A program made the translations under genes and the position numbers. A stretch of DNA of 64,000 nt from Cyclobacteriaceae bacterium (GTDB taxonomy: Bacteria > Bacteroidota > Bacteroidia > Cytophagales > Cyclobacteriaceae), in NCBI GenBank assembly GCA_028285685.1, contig JANQOR010000041.1, forward strand, positions 1 to 64,000, given 5' to 3'. The notes under the pieces are model-generated. The model was not told the origin of the DNA, searched no databases, and was given only the letters and a program-made list of their open reading frames with translations. Numbering within the stretch: position 1 is the stretch's first letter; every line of letters begins with the position of its first letter. This document shows positions 45,815-55,849 of this stretch, one piece after another.

Positions 45815-47479
45815 ATGTGCGGAATTGTTGCTGTATTTAACAACAAGGGTGGCTGTGAAAAACTTCGGCCTCAAGTGTTGAACATGTCGAAAAAGGTCAG
45901 GCATAGAGGGCCAGACTGGTCTGGTATCTATAGCAGTGACAATGCCATTCTCTCCCATGAGCGACTTGCCATCGTTGATCCAAAATCCGGGAGACAACCG
46001 CTTATAAGTCCGGATGGAGGGAAAATTCTTGCAGTCAATGGTGAGATCTATAACCACCAACAGTTTAGAACAAGGCTGGAGGAGAGTTATCGCTTTCAAA
46101 CACTTTCAGACTGCGAAGTGATACTTGCACTATACGAAGAGAAAGGAATTGATTTTCTGGATGAGTTGAATGGGATTTTTGGGTTTGCACTTTATGATCT
46201 GTCTTCCGATTCTTACTTTGTCGCTCGTGATCATATGGGAATTATTCCTCTCTATCATGGATGGGATAAGTTGGGGAATCACTATGTTGCCTCTGAGCTT
46301 AAATCACTAGAAGGAACATGCAATAAAATCGAAATCTTTCCCCCTGGACACTTTTATTCAAGTAGTGAAAAAGAGCTGAGACAATGGTATTCAAAGGGTT
46401 GGAGCAACTTCGAAAATGTCAAGAACAATGAAACTGAAATCAGTAAGATAAAAGAGTCTCTTGAAGCCTCCGTCCATCGACAGCTTATGTCGGATGTGCC
46501 TTATGGCGTATTGCTTTCTGGGGGCTTAGATTCATCTATCATTTCAGCAATAGCTAAAAAGTACGCGTCTAAGCGAATTGAATCAGACGATCAAAAGGAT
46601 GCCTGGTGGCCACAATTGCATTCTTTTTCTGTGGGGCTTGAAGGGTCTCCTGATCTAGAGTATGCTCGACAAGTCGCAGATCATATCGGTACTGTGCATC
46701 ACGAAATAACCTTTACACTTCAAGAAGGACTAGATGCGGTTAATGATGTCATCTACCACCTGGAAACTTACGATGTGACCACCGTCAGAGCTTCTACTCC
46801 TATGTATCTCATGGCACGTGTAATTAAGTCCATGGGCATTAAGATGGTGTTGTCCGGAGAGGGTGCCGATGAATTGTTTGGCGGTTATCTGTACTTCCAC
46901 AAAGCTCCTAGTGCAGAGGAGTTTCATGACGAGACGGTTAGGAAGTTAGAAAAACTGCATTTGTATGACTGCAATCGCGCAAATAAAGCGCTTTCAGCCT
47001 GGGGAGTCGAGGGACGAGTTCCCTTTTTGGACACGGAGTTTATCGAAGTGGCCATGACTATAAATCCGGGAGATAAAATGGTAAATTCGGATAGAATGGA
47101 AAAATGGGTTCTGAGGGAAGCTTTCAAAGACTATTTGCCGGACGGTGTGGTGTGGAGACAAAAGGAGCAATTTTCAGATGGTGTAGGATATGGTTGGATT
47201 GACAAGCTAAAAGAAACGGTAAGCACGATGGTTTCAGATGAGGAAATGGAACAAAAGGAGTATCGCTTCGAAATAAACCCGCCGATGAATAAGGAAGAGT
47301 ATTACTATCGCAGCATTTTCGAGGAACACTTTCCTTCTGACTCAGCTGCCCTGACCGTACCCTCTGTCCCCTCTGTGGCTTGTAGTACACCCACTGCTTT
47401 GAAATGGGATCGTGAGTTCGAACAGACGAATGACCCTTCGGGTCGGGCAATAGCGAATGTTCACGAAAACAGTTACTAG
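45815..47479 (+). CDS. asnB: Asparagine synthase, glutamine-hydrolysing
   Basis: A 554-aa enzyme making asparagine from aspartate, glutamine and ATP. The start is fixed at 45815, not the ATG at 45811, because the glutaminase nucleophile must be Cys2 (MCGIVAVF). Further signatures are RHRGPD, NGEIYNH and the synthetase PP-loop LLSGGLDSS near residue 234, then LSGEGADELFGGY and WGVEGRVPFLD. The C-terminal end (CSTPTALKWD, DPSGRA) is typical of AsnB. It overlaps the convergent receiver gene by 4 bp. Confidence 0.97.
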   Translation: MCGIVAVFNNKGGCEKLRPQVLNMSKKVRHRGPDWSGIYSSDNAILSHERLAIVDPKSGRQPLISPDGGKILAVNGEIYNHQQFRTRLEESYRFQTLSDCEVILALYEEKGIDFLDELNGIFGFALYDLSSDSYFVARDHMGIIPLYHGWDKLGNHYVASELKSLEGTCNKIEIFPPGHFYSSSEKELRQWYSKGWSNFENVKNNETEISKIKESLEASVHRQLMSDVPYGVLLSGGLDSSIISAIAKKYASKRIESDDQKDAWWPQLHSFSVGLEGSPDLEYARQVADHIGTVHHEITFTLQEGLDAVNDVIYHLETYDVTTVRASTPMYLMARVIKSMGIKMVLSGEGADELFGGYLYFHKAPSAEEFHDETVRKLEKLHLYDCNRANKALSAWGVEGRVPFLDTEFIEVAMTINPGDKMVNSDRMEKWVLREAFKDYLPDGVVWRQKEQFSDGVGYGWIDKLKETVSTMVSDEEMEQKEYRFEINPPMNKEEYYYRSIFEEHFPSDSAALTVPSVPSVACSTPTALKWDREFEQTNDPSGRAIANVHENSY

Positions 47480-47868
47480 GCTCTCAATTTGATGTCCTTG
47501 AAGTCCTCAATCGCTCTTTCGATTTCTTCAGACTCAAATGGTTTTGTAAAGAAGCGATTAACAATGTTTTGGTCGATTGCTTCTTCTATCTCACTATTCC
47601 ATCCATAGCCTGTCAAAATAAAATAGCCTATGTTTGAGTACATGGCTCTGGCCTTTCTGATGAACTCTACACCGTTCATTCCTGGCATGTTCATATCACT
47701 AACAACGACGATGATCTTATTGTGGGCAAACTTAAGTTCTCCAAGACCTGCTTCACCTGATATTGCGGTTAGGATCTCATATTTTCTCTCGAAAATTGCC
47801 TTAAAAAGAAGGAGATTAGGTTCCTCGTCATCCACGTACAGAACAGAAATATCACTCGAATCAATCAC
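47476..47868 (-). CDS. Single-domain response regulator, partner of the kinase upstream
   Basis: About 130 aa from GTG 47868, which overlaps the kinase stop (GTGATTGA). A longer frame reaching 47961 would lie inside the kinase and adds no receiver sequence. It has the acidic pair in YVDDEEPN (13-14), phospho-acceptor Asp58 (VVSDMNMPGMNG) and Lys in FFTKPF. There is no output domain. It is a paralogue of the receiver at 49996 (shared YVDDEEPNL-LF and GYFILTGY), in the same position after a TPR kinase. Confidence 0.8.
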   Translation of the reverse strand: MIDSSDISVLYVDDEEPNLLLFKAIFERKYEILTAISGEAGLGELKFAHNKIIVVVSDMNMPGMNGVEFIRKARAMYSNIGYFILTGYGWNSEIEEAIDQNIVNRFFTKPFESEEIERAIEDFKDIKLRA

Positions 47869-49864
47869 ATACTTCTTGGTTGAGTGGCAGTGTAACAATG
47901 AACTCTGCACCGTTATTGGGCTTCGAAATGAGTTGAACATTTCCTCCATGTTCTTCAACAATAGAATAGGTTATGAACAAGCCCAAACCTGTCCCCTCAC
48001 CCGGAGGCTTGGTCGTAAAAAAGGGATCACTTACTTTAAGAACATTCTCCTTAAGAATACCCACACCGTTATCTTTGACTGAAATGACGATTTCCTCTTG
48101 CGTTGTCTTGACAGAAATCGTTACCAGGCCATTATCTTCCACAGCCTGTCCCGCATTTAAAATCAAATTCATGAACACTTGATGTAGCCTTCCCTCATTA
48201 CCCATTACTATGGGTTCACCTCCAGAAAATTTAGTTACAACTTCTATTTTCTTCAACTTGTTTTCCAAGATCACGAGACAGTTTTCAATAATCCCCTTCA
48301 GATCACATTCTTTTATATCATCTACGTCGCTTCGACTGAATTGGCCAAGACTTTTAACAATTGCAGATGCTCGATTTACGCCAGTGTTAATGATGTCAAA
48401 GTATTTGGTGAGTTTTTCCGATTCGCCGTTGAATTCCTCCCTGATTTGCTGGGAGACAGCTTGAATTCCATTTTGAATGTAGTTGAGAGGGTTGTTTATC
48501 TCATGTCCAACACCAGCCGCCAAAACTCCAAGAGAAGCCATTTTTTCAGACCGAACCAACAAATTCTTTGCTTGCTTCAACTCAGCATTGTTTTCATTCA
48601 GTTCCAAATTTCTCTTCTTGATCTTTTTCAACAACATCAAAAGTATTATCACCATTGGTACCATCACGCAGAGAACACTGATAGCAACCGAATATTGAAT
48701 CTCTCTCCTTTGTAGCTCCTTTTCCTGGTTAGCTATTTGCTTTCTGTCATTCTCCTCTTGCAATTTCAGCGGAATGAGTGCAATGTTTCTGATTGCTACG
48801 TCGCGATACAAGGAATCCTGAAGATGTAGGTATTTGGATTGACTTTCAATGGCATTTTGAAGATCATCGTTACTGAGGTGAATATTTGCATACAATCGAT
48901 GATTCTGAAGCAATTGAAGCCTCCAATTATACCTAAGAGCGATTTGATGACATTGATCAAGAAAATCCAATGCAGATACAATGTCGCCCTGATCGTGGGC
49001 TAGCTTGGATAGTAAATGTAAAGTTTCGCAAATTCCCTTTTTGTCTCCAATGCTCGTGGACTTCATCAATGATTGTCCATAGAAGGTTGAGGCTGAGTCA
49101 TACTGTCCCTTAAGATGAAATATCTCTCCTAAATTTCGCTTTGAAACAGCGCCCCAATTGATATTGTCGATCTCCGTTGCCAAAAGATTGGCTCTCGAGA
49201 AGTGTTCTTTTGCCGGGATCAAATTTCCTTCTATTAGAAAAGTGTATCCCAAATTGTTTAGAGAATAAACCTGTGCATTTTTGTTTTTATTAGCGACTGA
49301 CGCTGAATAACCTTTTTCGAAATACTCTTTCGCAAGATCATACTTTTTGATCTCCCGATACACTAGTCCTATATTATTGTAGGTGATGCCCGCTCCATAT
49401 CGATCGTTCGTAAGTAGTAGCAGATCTATAGAGCGTAGGTAATACTCCACTGACAATTCAAAATTTCCTAAGTCATAGTTGAGCAATCCCAAATTGCTAG
49501 TTGAGGCACTCATTAGTGCAGAGTCCTCAATTTTCGATGCAATGACCAGGGATTGCTGATTATAACTTTGAGATTGGCTGTAATCTCCCAAGTAGTAATA
49601 TGTGCTTGCAATCAGCCGGAGTGATTTCGAAATTCTAGCAGAGTCACGTAGGCCTAGAGAAATTTCCAATGCCTCTTTGGCATAAATCATTCCTTCGTCA
49701 GGATTTGTCCACCAAATACTGATAGCAAGTTGACCCAAGGCATCTACCCTCTGCACACCTGTCAAAGTCTCTAAAACAGATCTAAGACTATCTAAATCTT
49801 GAGATTGTGAACTAGTGGCTAAGGCGGCAACAATAGAAAGCGTGACTATTCCTCTTCTAAGCAT
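47861..49864 (-). CDS. TPR-containing sensor histidine kinase
   Basis: About 667 aa from ATG 49864 (MLRRGIVTLSIVAALATSSQSQ signal). The periplasmic region ~25-370 has TPR repeats (ASTYYYLGDYSQSQSYNQQ, YNNIGLVYREIKKYDLAKEYF, LNNLGYTFLIEGNLIPAKEHF). A helical stretch, then a membrane segment (AISVLCVMVPMVIILLMLL) follow. The kinase core has [13 protein letters not shown] with His near 454, NLILNAGQ, DNGVGI and [14 protein letters not shown]. It is paired with the receiver that follows and is a tandem paralogue of the kinase at 50394-52391. Confidence 0.88.
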   Translation of the reverse strand: MLRRGIVTLSIVAALATSSQSQDLDSLRSVLETLTGVQRVDALGQLAISIWWTNPDEGMIYAKEALEISLGLRDSARISKSLRLIASTYYYLGDYSQSQSYNQQSLVIASKIEDSALMSASTSNLGLLNYDLGNFELSVEYYLRSIDLLLLTNDRYGAGITYNNIGLVYREIKKYDLAKEYFEKGYSASVANKNKNAQVYSLNNLGYTFLIEGNLIPAKEHFSRANLLATEIDNINWGAVSKRNLGEIFHLKGQYDSASTFYGQSLMKSTSIGDKKGICETLHLLSKLAHDQGDIVSALDFLDQCHQIALRYNWRLQLLQNHRLYANIHLSNDDLQNAIESQSKYLHLQDSLYRDVAIRNIALIPLKLQEENDRKQIANQEKELQRREIQYSVAISVLCVMVPMVIILLMLLKKIKKRNLELNENNAELKQAKNLLVRSEKMASLGVLAAGVGHEINNPLNYIQNGIQAVSQQIREEFNGESEKLTKYFDIINTGVNRASAIVKSLGQFSRSDVDDIKECDLKGIIENCLVILENKLKKIEVVTKFSGGEPIVMGNEGRLHQVFMNLILNAGQAVEDNGLVTISVKTTQEEIVISVKDNGVGILKENVLKVSDPFFTTKPPGEGTGLGLFITYSIVEEHGGNVQLISKPNNGAEFIVTLPLNQEVCD

Positions 49865-49995
49865 CTTTCTACTGCAAGAAAATACTAAATTATCAAGACC
49901 ACCCATTCGTAGTATGACGGATAAATAATTAAGTAATTAACCTAGTAAAAATCTCGTACGTTGCCTACCGAGCGAGCTTAGGGCTGTCTATGCCG

Positions 49996-50394
49996 CTATC
50001 TCATTATTGTAGGATTCATGTTTCTGAATTCCTCAATGGCTTCTTCAATCTCCTCCTGCTTAAAAGGTTTGGTGAAAAACTTATGAACAACGTTTTCCTT
50101 GAGCGCCTTGTCAATTTCATCATCATAGTCATAACCCGTTAGTATAAAATAGCCGATGTTGGTAAAGCGTTCCTGTGCCTTTCTTATGAACTCCACACCG
50201 TTCATCTCCGGCATACGCATGTCGCTGATGACAACTATGATCTTGCTATGTGCTTCGCCCAGTTTTTTCAGTCCTTCCTCACCCGAATTTGAGGTAATCA
50301 CTTCATACCTATCCTCAAAGCTCACCTTGAATAAGAACAAATTCGGCTCCTCATCATCTACATACAAAATTGATATGTCTTCATGATATGGCAT
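49996..50394 (-). CDS. Single-domain response regulator, partner of the second TPR kinase
   Basis: A 132-aa receiver-only protein: Asp13/Asp14 in YVDDEEPN, phospho-acceptor Asp58 (VISDMRMPEMNG) and Lys109 in FFTKPF. The ATG overlaps the kinase stop by one base (TAATG), so translation is coupled. With no output domain it must act by protein contact or phosphotransfer. Confidence 0.88.
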   Translation of the reverse strand: MPYHEDISILYVDDEEPNLFLFKVSFEDRYEVITSNSGEEGLKKLGEAHSKIIVVISDMRMPEMNGVEFIRKAQERFTNIGYFILTGYDYDDEIDKALKENVVHKFFTKPFKQEEIEEAIEEFRNMNPTIMR

Positions 50395-52391
50395 TAGCTC
50401 TGATTGTTTAGTGGTAATGTCACAATGAACTGAGTTCCAACGTTCTCTTCAGATATAACTTGAATACTACCATAATGTTCCTCAATTATGGAATAAGTTA
50501 TAAAAAGACCTAGCCCTGTCCCCTCTCCAGGAGGTTTTGTCGTAAAAAAAGGATCTCCCATTTTCAGAAGGTTTTCTTTTGGAATTCCAACGCCATCATC
50601 CTTAATCGACACCACAAGCTTCCCATCATTAACCTCGGTTAAAACTTCAATACTACCGCGACCACTAATTGATTGCTGAGCATTTGAAATAATGTTCATG
50701 AAAGCCTGATGAAGCTTTCCCTCACTACCCTTCACAACAATGGGTTTGGTCACATAATTCCTTTTGACATCAATCTTCCGCAGTTTATTGCCCAAGATCA
50801 ATAAGCAATTCTCGATGATATCCTCGACCTTACAATATTCATTCCCATTCACTCCCGACCTGCTAAAGTGACTGAGGCTTTTTACAATTTGCGAAGCACG
50901 ATCTACTCCCTCATCAATAATATCAAAGTACGTACTAAGACTGTTTCTTGCCTCCTTGTAATCTTTTTGCATCTTCTTGGCCATCGTATTCACTCCATTT
51001 TTGATGTAGTTGAGCGGGTTATTGATTTCGTGACCGACACCGGCAGCAAGCACTCCTAGTGAAGCCATCTTCTCTGATCTTATCAGCAGGTTTTGAGTGC
51101 GTTTTAGTTCATCGTTATTTTTCCTTAGTTCGCGAAAAGCAATAACATTTCGTCTAAACAGAATGATCAAGAGGGAGAAAAGAGGAACTGCGCCAATCAG
51201 CACTGCAACGTAAATCCTATTTGTGAAGCTCTTGTTTCTCAAATCAGCTTGCTGCTTTAACAACTTGATTCGATCCTCTTCCTCTTTTATCTTGATCGGG
51301 ACCAGTGAAAGATTACGACCAACAGCATCTTGGAAGAGAGAGTCGCTCAGATCAAGGTATAGGAATTGATTTCTGATCACCTGGTAATTGTCTTTGTTGA
51401 CCAGGTGGATGCTTGCATACAGACGGAGGTTTTCAAGCAATTGATACCGCAGCTTCGTTCTCCCAGCTATCTCGTGGCTCCTATCTAGAAATTCGGTTGC
51501 CTGCTCTATTTGACCCAGATCAAGAGCATGTTTTGCCAGAAAGGCAAAAGATTCCGCCTGGCCCTTCTTATCTCCAATTTCCTGACAGGCTTGAAGAGAC
51601 TTCAAGTAGTAGGAACTCGCAGAGTCATATCGTCCTTCATACCTCAAAATCTCACCTATGTTCCTTAGAGAGACAGCTCCCCAGTTTATATTTCCGATTT
51701 TTCTAGCCAGAGTTAATGCACTGTCGAAATATTGACGAGCTAGCTGAAAATTGCCTTCTTTCCTGAAGGTGATACCTATATTATTAAGTGAATAGACCTT
51801 TACATCCGGATTATTGTTCATTAGAGCAGCATCGTACGCTTCAAAAAAATTGCTTCTTGCCGTTTCAAAATCAGAGACACGCTCGAACACCAGTCCGATG
51901 TTGTTGAGAGTAGCTCCAAGACCATACCGATCACCTGTATTGTCCTTAATCGCTTTGGATCTGAGGAGATATTCAAGAGAAGTCTGATAGCTGCCCAAAT
52001 CATAGTAGATCAGGCCGATATTATTGTATCCATTGTTGATCAAAGTAGAATCTCCGATCGACAGAGCCATGTCAAGGGCTCGTTGATTGTAATCTAATGA
52101 AGTGTCAAAGTCTCCTTTGTAGTAATGTACACCAGCAATAAGGCGAAGTGATTTTGAGATATTCACGGAATCATTGAACTCTCCAGAAATAGTCAGTGCT
52201 TCATGTCCGTGACCCATCGCCTGATTCGGGTAGTTAAGCCATTCACTTAGAATCAGTTGATGCAGAATATTTACACGATCAATACCGTTGGCCTTATCCA
52301 AGAGGAGTAACAAACTATCGGATTCCTGACCAAACGAACTAAAAGCTAAAGAGACCGCAAGTGTAAGTTTGATGAAAGCCTTTCTAAACAT
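50394..52391 (-). CDS. TPR-containing sensor histidine kinase, tandem paralogue
   Basis: About 665 aa from ATG 52391 ([22 protein letters not shown] signal). The periplasmic TPR set ([59 protein letters not shown]) parallels that of the kinase at 47861. The membrane segment is [19 protein letters not shown]. The kinase core is nearly the same in motifs ([13 protein letters not shown] with His near 454, [28 protein letters not shown]). The periplasmic part has diverged more, which suggests different inputs. Confidence 0.88.
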   Translation of the reverse strand: MFRKAFIKLTLAVSLAFSSFGQESDSLLLLLDKANGIDRVNILHQLILSEWLNYPNQAMGHGHEALTISGEFNDSVNISKSLRLIAGVHYYKGDFDTSLDYNQRALDMALSIGDSTLINNGYNNIGLIYYDLGSYQTSLEYLLRSKAIKDNTGDRYGLGATLNNIGLVFERVSDFETARSNFFEAYDAALMNNNPDVKVYSLNNIGITFRKEGNFQLARQYFDSALTLARKIGNINWGAVSLRNIGEILRYEGRYDSASSYYLKSLQACQEIGDKKGQAESFAFLAKHALDLGQIEQATEFLDRSHEIAGRTKLRYQLLENLRLYASIHLVNKDNYQVIRNQFLYLDLSDSLFQDAVGRNLSLVPIKIKEEEDRIKLLKQQADLRNKSFTNRIYVAVLIGAVPLFSLLIILFRRNVIAFRELRKNNDELKRTQNLLIRSEKMASLGVLAAGVGHEINNPLNYIKNGVNTMAKKMQKDYKEARNSLSTYFDIIDEGVDRASQIVKSLSHFSRSGVNGNEYCKVEDIIENCLLILGNKLRKIDVKRNYVTKPIVVKGSEGKLHQAFMNIISNAQQSISGRGSIEVLTEVNDGKLVVSIKDDGVGIPKENLLKMGDPFFTTKPPGEGTGLGLFITYSIIEEHYGSIQVISEENVGTQFIVTLPLNNQS

Positions 52392-52537
52392 TGGATTTAC
52401 GGTCAACTTAATATACTGAATTTCAAGCAAATCTGGATGGTGGATTGGCTAAAAAACAGGTAAGTGTTATGAGCTATTCCAAAGTTCGAAACTCCCACCC
52501 GTAACAACCATACGAAAGACTACTGTGAGCAACCGAA

Positions 52538-53194
52538 CTACGAAAACCTGAACTTCATGTATTTGATCGTTTCTCCCTTTTCTGTCCAGATCTTCTCATA
52601 CTTGGTTTTGATGTCAAAGTGATCAGCCAGCAACTCTGAGTTGTACAAGTCATAAGTGAAAAAGTGATGTTTAATGTCAAATTCAGTCAGTACATTAAGT
52701 GTATAGTCAAAAAGTGCAGTATTGTCTGTTTTAAACTTAAACCAACCTCCATCACGTAGTACGACTTTGTACTTCTCAAGAAAAGAGGCATTTGAAAGTC
52801 TATGTTTTTCATCTCGTTCTTTTGGTCGTGGATCTGGAAACGTTAGCCAAATCTCATCCACCTCGCTTCTTTCAAATAGTTCGTCAATGTTGTTGATATG
52901 GGTGCGAAGGAATGCAACATTTGAAAGCTTCTTTTCGAAAGCTACCTGGCTCCCTTTCCACACACGCTCACCTTTTAGGTCAATACCTACATAATTCTTC
53001 CCAGGAAATTTTTCTGCAAGTGTCAATGTATACTCACCTCTTCCACATGCCAATTCTACTACGATCGCATTTTTGTTCTTAAAAAAAGACTGCCAATTCC
53101 CCTGTATATTTTCGTAGTTTGCTTTGCCAGGTTCGAGGACATTTACGCTTTCTCTATTTTCTGAAAATTTTTGCTGTTTGTTTTTTCTTCCCAC
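52538..53194 (-). CDS. trmB: tRNA (guanine-N7)-methyltransferase TrmB
   Basis: A 218-aa SAM-dependent enzyme methylating G46 in the tRNA variable loop. The SAM motif is VVELACGRGEYTL (~45-57), followed by VGIDLKGERVWKG and the substrate motif LTFPDPRPKERDEKHRL. KFKTDN and KYEKIWTEKG near the end are also typical. Stand-alone; its 5' side faces the divergent gene at 53336. Confidence 0.96.
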   Translation of the reverse strand: MGRKNKQQKFSENRESVNVLEPGKANYENIQGNWQSFFKNKNAIVVELACGRGEYTLTLAEKFPGKNYVGIDLKGERVWKGSQVAFEKKLSNVAFLRTHINNIDELFERSEVDEIWLTFPDPRPKERDEKHRLSNASFLEKYKVVLRDGGWFKFKTDNTALFDYTLNVLTEFDIKHHFFTYDLYNSELLADHFDIKTKYEKIWTEKGETIKYMKFRFS

Positions 53195-53335
53195 AGGCCA
53201 AAGCCGTTTGGTTGGTCTCTAGATCATTTTTATGATGGCAAATATCCTATAATTATTGCTTTGATGATTCTAAAAAATTTCTAACTTGTCAGTTCTGACT
53301 GTGGATCTTTTTTTGATCATTCTTAAAGCACTATT

Positions 53336-53857
53336 ATGAAAGCCTTTGCACTCACCATACTCCTATGTTCTGCTTTATCCTCATTATCGCAAGAAAATGA
53401 AAGCGAGGATATTGTTAAGGTTATCGATGACCTAACCATTAAGTGGGATAATCAAGCTTTGGAACTTAAAACTTACAAGGGCCTGCAGGTGTACTGCTCT
53501 ACAAAGCCATACCGGGACAAAACCGTTAGGCTGTTAGACAAAATTCATCACTACGATACACTGCTTTATGGAATTGTGAGCAGGAAGTATAAAGATGGCA
53601 AAGACTCTGAAGCATCAGCTACACTTGACGACATCAAAAAGCTTGAATCTGACTATACTACGAAGAACTTTAAGGCTTTCATTCATCGAGAGTGCAATGG
53701 AGTGAATGAGATCGAACGAAATTTTGGACGCCAGGGAGGATCTCAGTACGAAAAGGAAGTAAAGAAATTAGAAAAGGAATTAAGCAAGTATGTTGAAAGT
53801 ATAACCAACCGCATTGATATCATAGACGAACATATTCACCACCTTAAATTGGATTGA
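53336..53857 (+). CDS. Exported helical protein of unknown function
   Basis: A 173-aa protein with signal peptide (AFALTILLCSALSSLSQ). The rest is highly charged and helical, with two cysteines (LQVYCSTKPY, HRECNGVNE) that could form a disulphide, and a C-terminal coiled-coil-like stretch (YEKEVKKLEKELSKYVESI). No family is recognised. Upstream, GTCAG/CTGAC and GATC/GATC small palindromes are visible but not clearly functional. Confidence 0.6.
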   Translation: MKAFALTILLCSALSSLSQENESEDIVKVIDDLTIKWDNQALELKTYKGLQVYCSTKPYRDKTVRLLDKIHHYDTLLYGIVSRKYKDGKDSEASATLDDIKKLESDYTTKNFKAFIHRECNGVNEIERNFGRQGGSQYEKEVKKLEKELSKYVESITNRIDIIDEHIHHLKLD

Positions 53858-53987
53858 GGAGAGTAGTTGAAAGCGCCTACAGCGGCGTTCAAGGCAGTCA
53901 TATCACCTCACAACTTAAGTTCATCTGAGCTAACAGTTACTTCCCTGGCAAATTGTCAGACTGAGCGAAAATGAATATCAAGAGCTA

Positions 53988-54836
53988 TTAATTAGCAATC
54001 ATCCTTAACGCACCTTTCCCAAGATTTCTGGTGACCATTTCACGATACTTTGCAGTCTTAACAAAATCGGAAAGGAATTCCGTCATCACTCCATCCCAAT
54101 CGTTACTGAGCGGCATAATGATGCCAAACTCATCTCCAACCTGATCTCCTACAGGGTGCCTCTTCACTGGTTGTCCCTTTTCAAGATATTCCAGATAATA
54201 GTGAATATCAGAAAAGCCAAAGGCATTTGGGTTGCCTGAGATATTTTCTAATATATCTCTGCTAGAAGTAACATCTGTGATTTGCATCGCTGGGAAATTA
54301 CTAGACTTAACACTGGCCATCCGATCGTAGTTAGTTGTAGATGGAACTCCGTAACCCATTTTCCCATTGAACGCGGTACTAATGTTGTTCAAACTGGTCA
54401 AGGTTGGGAAACTTTTATGTGAGATAAGTACAGAGATGTTGTTGAGAAAGGTGGGGCTGTACTTCAAAAATTGTTTTCGTTCCTCTTTAACACTTGTATT
54501 GCTTAACCCAAACACTCCGCCACTGCTGTTCCTTACTTCTTGCAAATACAACTTGAAATCCTTGTTTTGCGCCTCGACGTAGGTACTGGACACTGTAATT
54601 CCATACTTATCGTCAACGAAATTTTCGAATTCTCGCATCACGTCGACAAGAAGCCCCGTTGTGCTACCAGAACTACTATTACTTGCGAACCCGTTCACAC
54701 CAGCGTGAATGTAGAAGAGGTTAGCTGTCTTTGAACTTTGTGCTGCTGCGAAGCTGTCCCCGGTCCGCTGAGCAAACGTCGTGGTAGCTCCCAGCAGGAG
54801 CGTACCATAAATCATTTTTTTGGTAAATTTTATCAT
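53988..54836 (-). CDS. Periplasmic solute-binding-like protein (SBP family 3), paralogue 2
   Basis: About 282 aa from ATG 54836 (MIKFTKKMIYGTLLLGATTTFAQ signal). The fold pattern is that of extracellular solute-binding family 3: GLLVDVMREFENFV, SGGVFGLSNTSVKEERK, LKYSPTFLNNISVLIS, and a C-terminal lobe with DEFGIIMPLSNDWD. No permease or ATPase genes are present, so it is more likely a sensor input or scavenger than a transporter part. It follows its paralogue by 7 bp. Confidence 0.75.
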   Translation of the reverse strand: MIKFTKKMIYGTLLLGATTTFAQRTGDSFAAAQSSKTANLFYIHAGVNGFASNSSSGSTTGLLVDVMREFENFVDDKYGITVSSTYVEAQNKDFKLYLQEVRNSSGGVFGLSNTSVKEERKQFLKYSPTFLNNISVLISHKSFPTLTSLNNISTAFNGKMGYGVPSTTNYDRMASVKSSNFPAMQITDVTSSRDILENISGNPNAFGFSDIHYYLEYLEKGQPVKRHPVGDQVGDEFGIIMPLSNDWDGVMTEFLSDFVKTAKYREMVTRNLGKGALRMIAN

Positions 54837-54843
54837 TAGGTAG

Positions 54844-55719
54844 CTAGTTAGTTCCTTCAATTAATCGTAGGGCTCCTTTGCCCAAATGTTCACTTATTAT
54901 CAACCGGTATTCCGGACCTCCTATGAATCCGTTGTTAAAAAAATCTTTAATTAGTGGCTCCCAGTCATTCCTTAGCGGCATAATCACACCGAATCGATCT
55001 TCTCCCTTATCCCCTATTGAATGTCTCTTGATTGGAGTCTTTTCTTTGAGTGCTTGCAAGTAGTAATTCAAGTCGACAACTCCAAACGCATCATTATCTG
55101 TCGAAACCTTTGCCATCACTTCATTTACTGAGGGAAGTGAAATTATTTCCATGTCGGGATAGTAGGCCTGACGCAATTCATCGAGCCTGGCATAGTAGGT
55201 TGACGAAGACACTGAATATGCCTTTTTTCCTGAGAATCTCGCGCTAAGATCTCCTAGATTCGTGAGTGTCGGTGTTTTGGCGTTAGATATTAAGACAGAT
55301 ACATTACTAATGTAAGGAGGGCTGAACTTGTAGTCTTTCTTTCGTTCTTCCCTAATGCTAACATTGCTTAGCCCAAAAACACCTCCAGAGCCATCTTTTA
55401 TATCAGACATAAAAATCTTAAAATCCTTGTTGGGTACCTGAACAAATTCGACTGAGACGGAAATTCCACGAGTATCCCGCAGGTAATCTTCAAACTTTTG
55501 CATGATATCAACCAAAAGCCCCTTTACTTCTCCATTGGCATCCTGGTCAACAAAACCCGGAACTCCATCGTAAACGTAGTAGAACTTGGCAGCCTTACTT
55601 TGCCTGGCGGTAGAATAGGTATCTCCTCTAAGCTGGGCTAAAATTAAGCCTGGCAATAGCGCCAGAATTAGCAAAGTGGCAAGCTTTTTATGTAGAAGTG
55701 GCGTCACAACTGAGGGCAA
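54844..55719 (-). CDS. Periplasmic solute-binding-like protein (SBP family 3), paralogue 1
   Basis: A 291-aa protein with signal peptide (LATLLILALLPGLILAQ). It shares the layout of the following gene: RGDTYSTARQSKAAKFYYVYDGVPGF-type start, GLLVDIMQKFEDYL, GSGGVFGLSNVSIREERK, SPPYISNVSVLIS and DRFGVIMPLRNDWE. The pair clearly arose by tandem duplication. A 19-bp palindrome lies ~80 bp upstream. The chemosensory operon ends just before this gene on the same strand, so periplasmic ligand delivery to that system is possible. Confidence 0.75.
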   Translation of the reverse strand: MPSVVTPLLHKKLATLLILALLPGLILAQLRGDTYSTARQSKAAKFYYVYDGVPGFVDQDANGEVKGLLVDIMQKFEDYLRDTRGISVSVEFVQVPNKDFKIFMSDIKDGSGGVFGLSNVSIREERKKDYKFSPPYISNVSVLISNAKTPTLTNLGDLSARFSGKKAYSVSSSTYYARLDELRQAYYPDMEIISLPSVNEVMAKVSTDNDAFGVVDLNYYLQALKEKTPIKRHSIGDKGEDRFGVIMPLRNDWEPLIKDFFNNGFIGGPEYRLIISEHLGKGALRLIEGTN

Positions 55720-55795
55720 AGTATTGTCAATATTAGCGAACTGCCAAATTAAGCATTCACTTTCTCGATAAAGTACATGTTTCTCCTAGAATAGA

Positions 55796-55814
55796 AGTAG
55801 GAATTATTCCTACT
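55796..55814. promoter_or_regulatory. 19-bp perfect palindrome between cheX and the SBP pair
   Basis: AGTAGGAAT, one central T, ATTCCTACT. There is no U-tract on either side and the loop is a single base, so it is not a terminator and is more like a dimeric regulator site. It lies ~77 bp upstream of the first solute-binding gene. Confidence 0.5.
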
Positions 55815-55849
55815 AACATTCTGCGAATGAACTTTCAATTGTCCCTGAA

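Noticed and set aside
45626-46099. 157-aa leftward frame over the asnB start
   Set aside because: It is antisense to a highly conserved gene and has no recognisable domain.
53868-53895. GCGCC/GGCGT hairpin after the gene ending at 53857
   Set aside because: Only five base pairs including a wobble and no T-run follow; not supported as a terminator.
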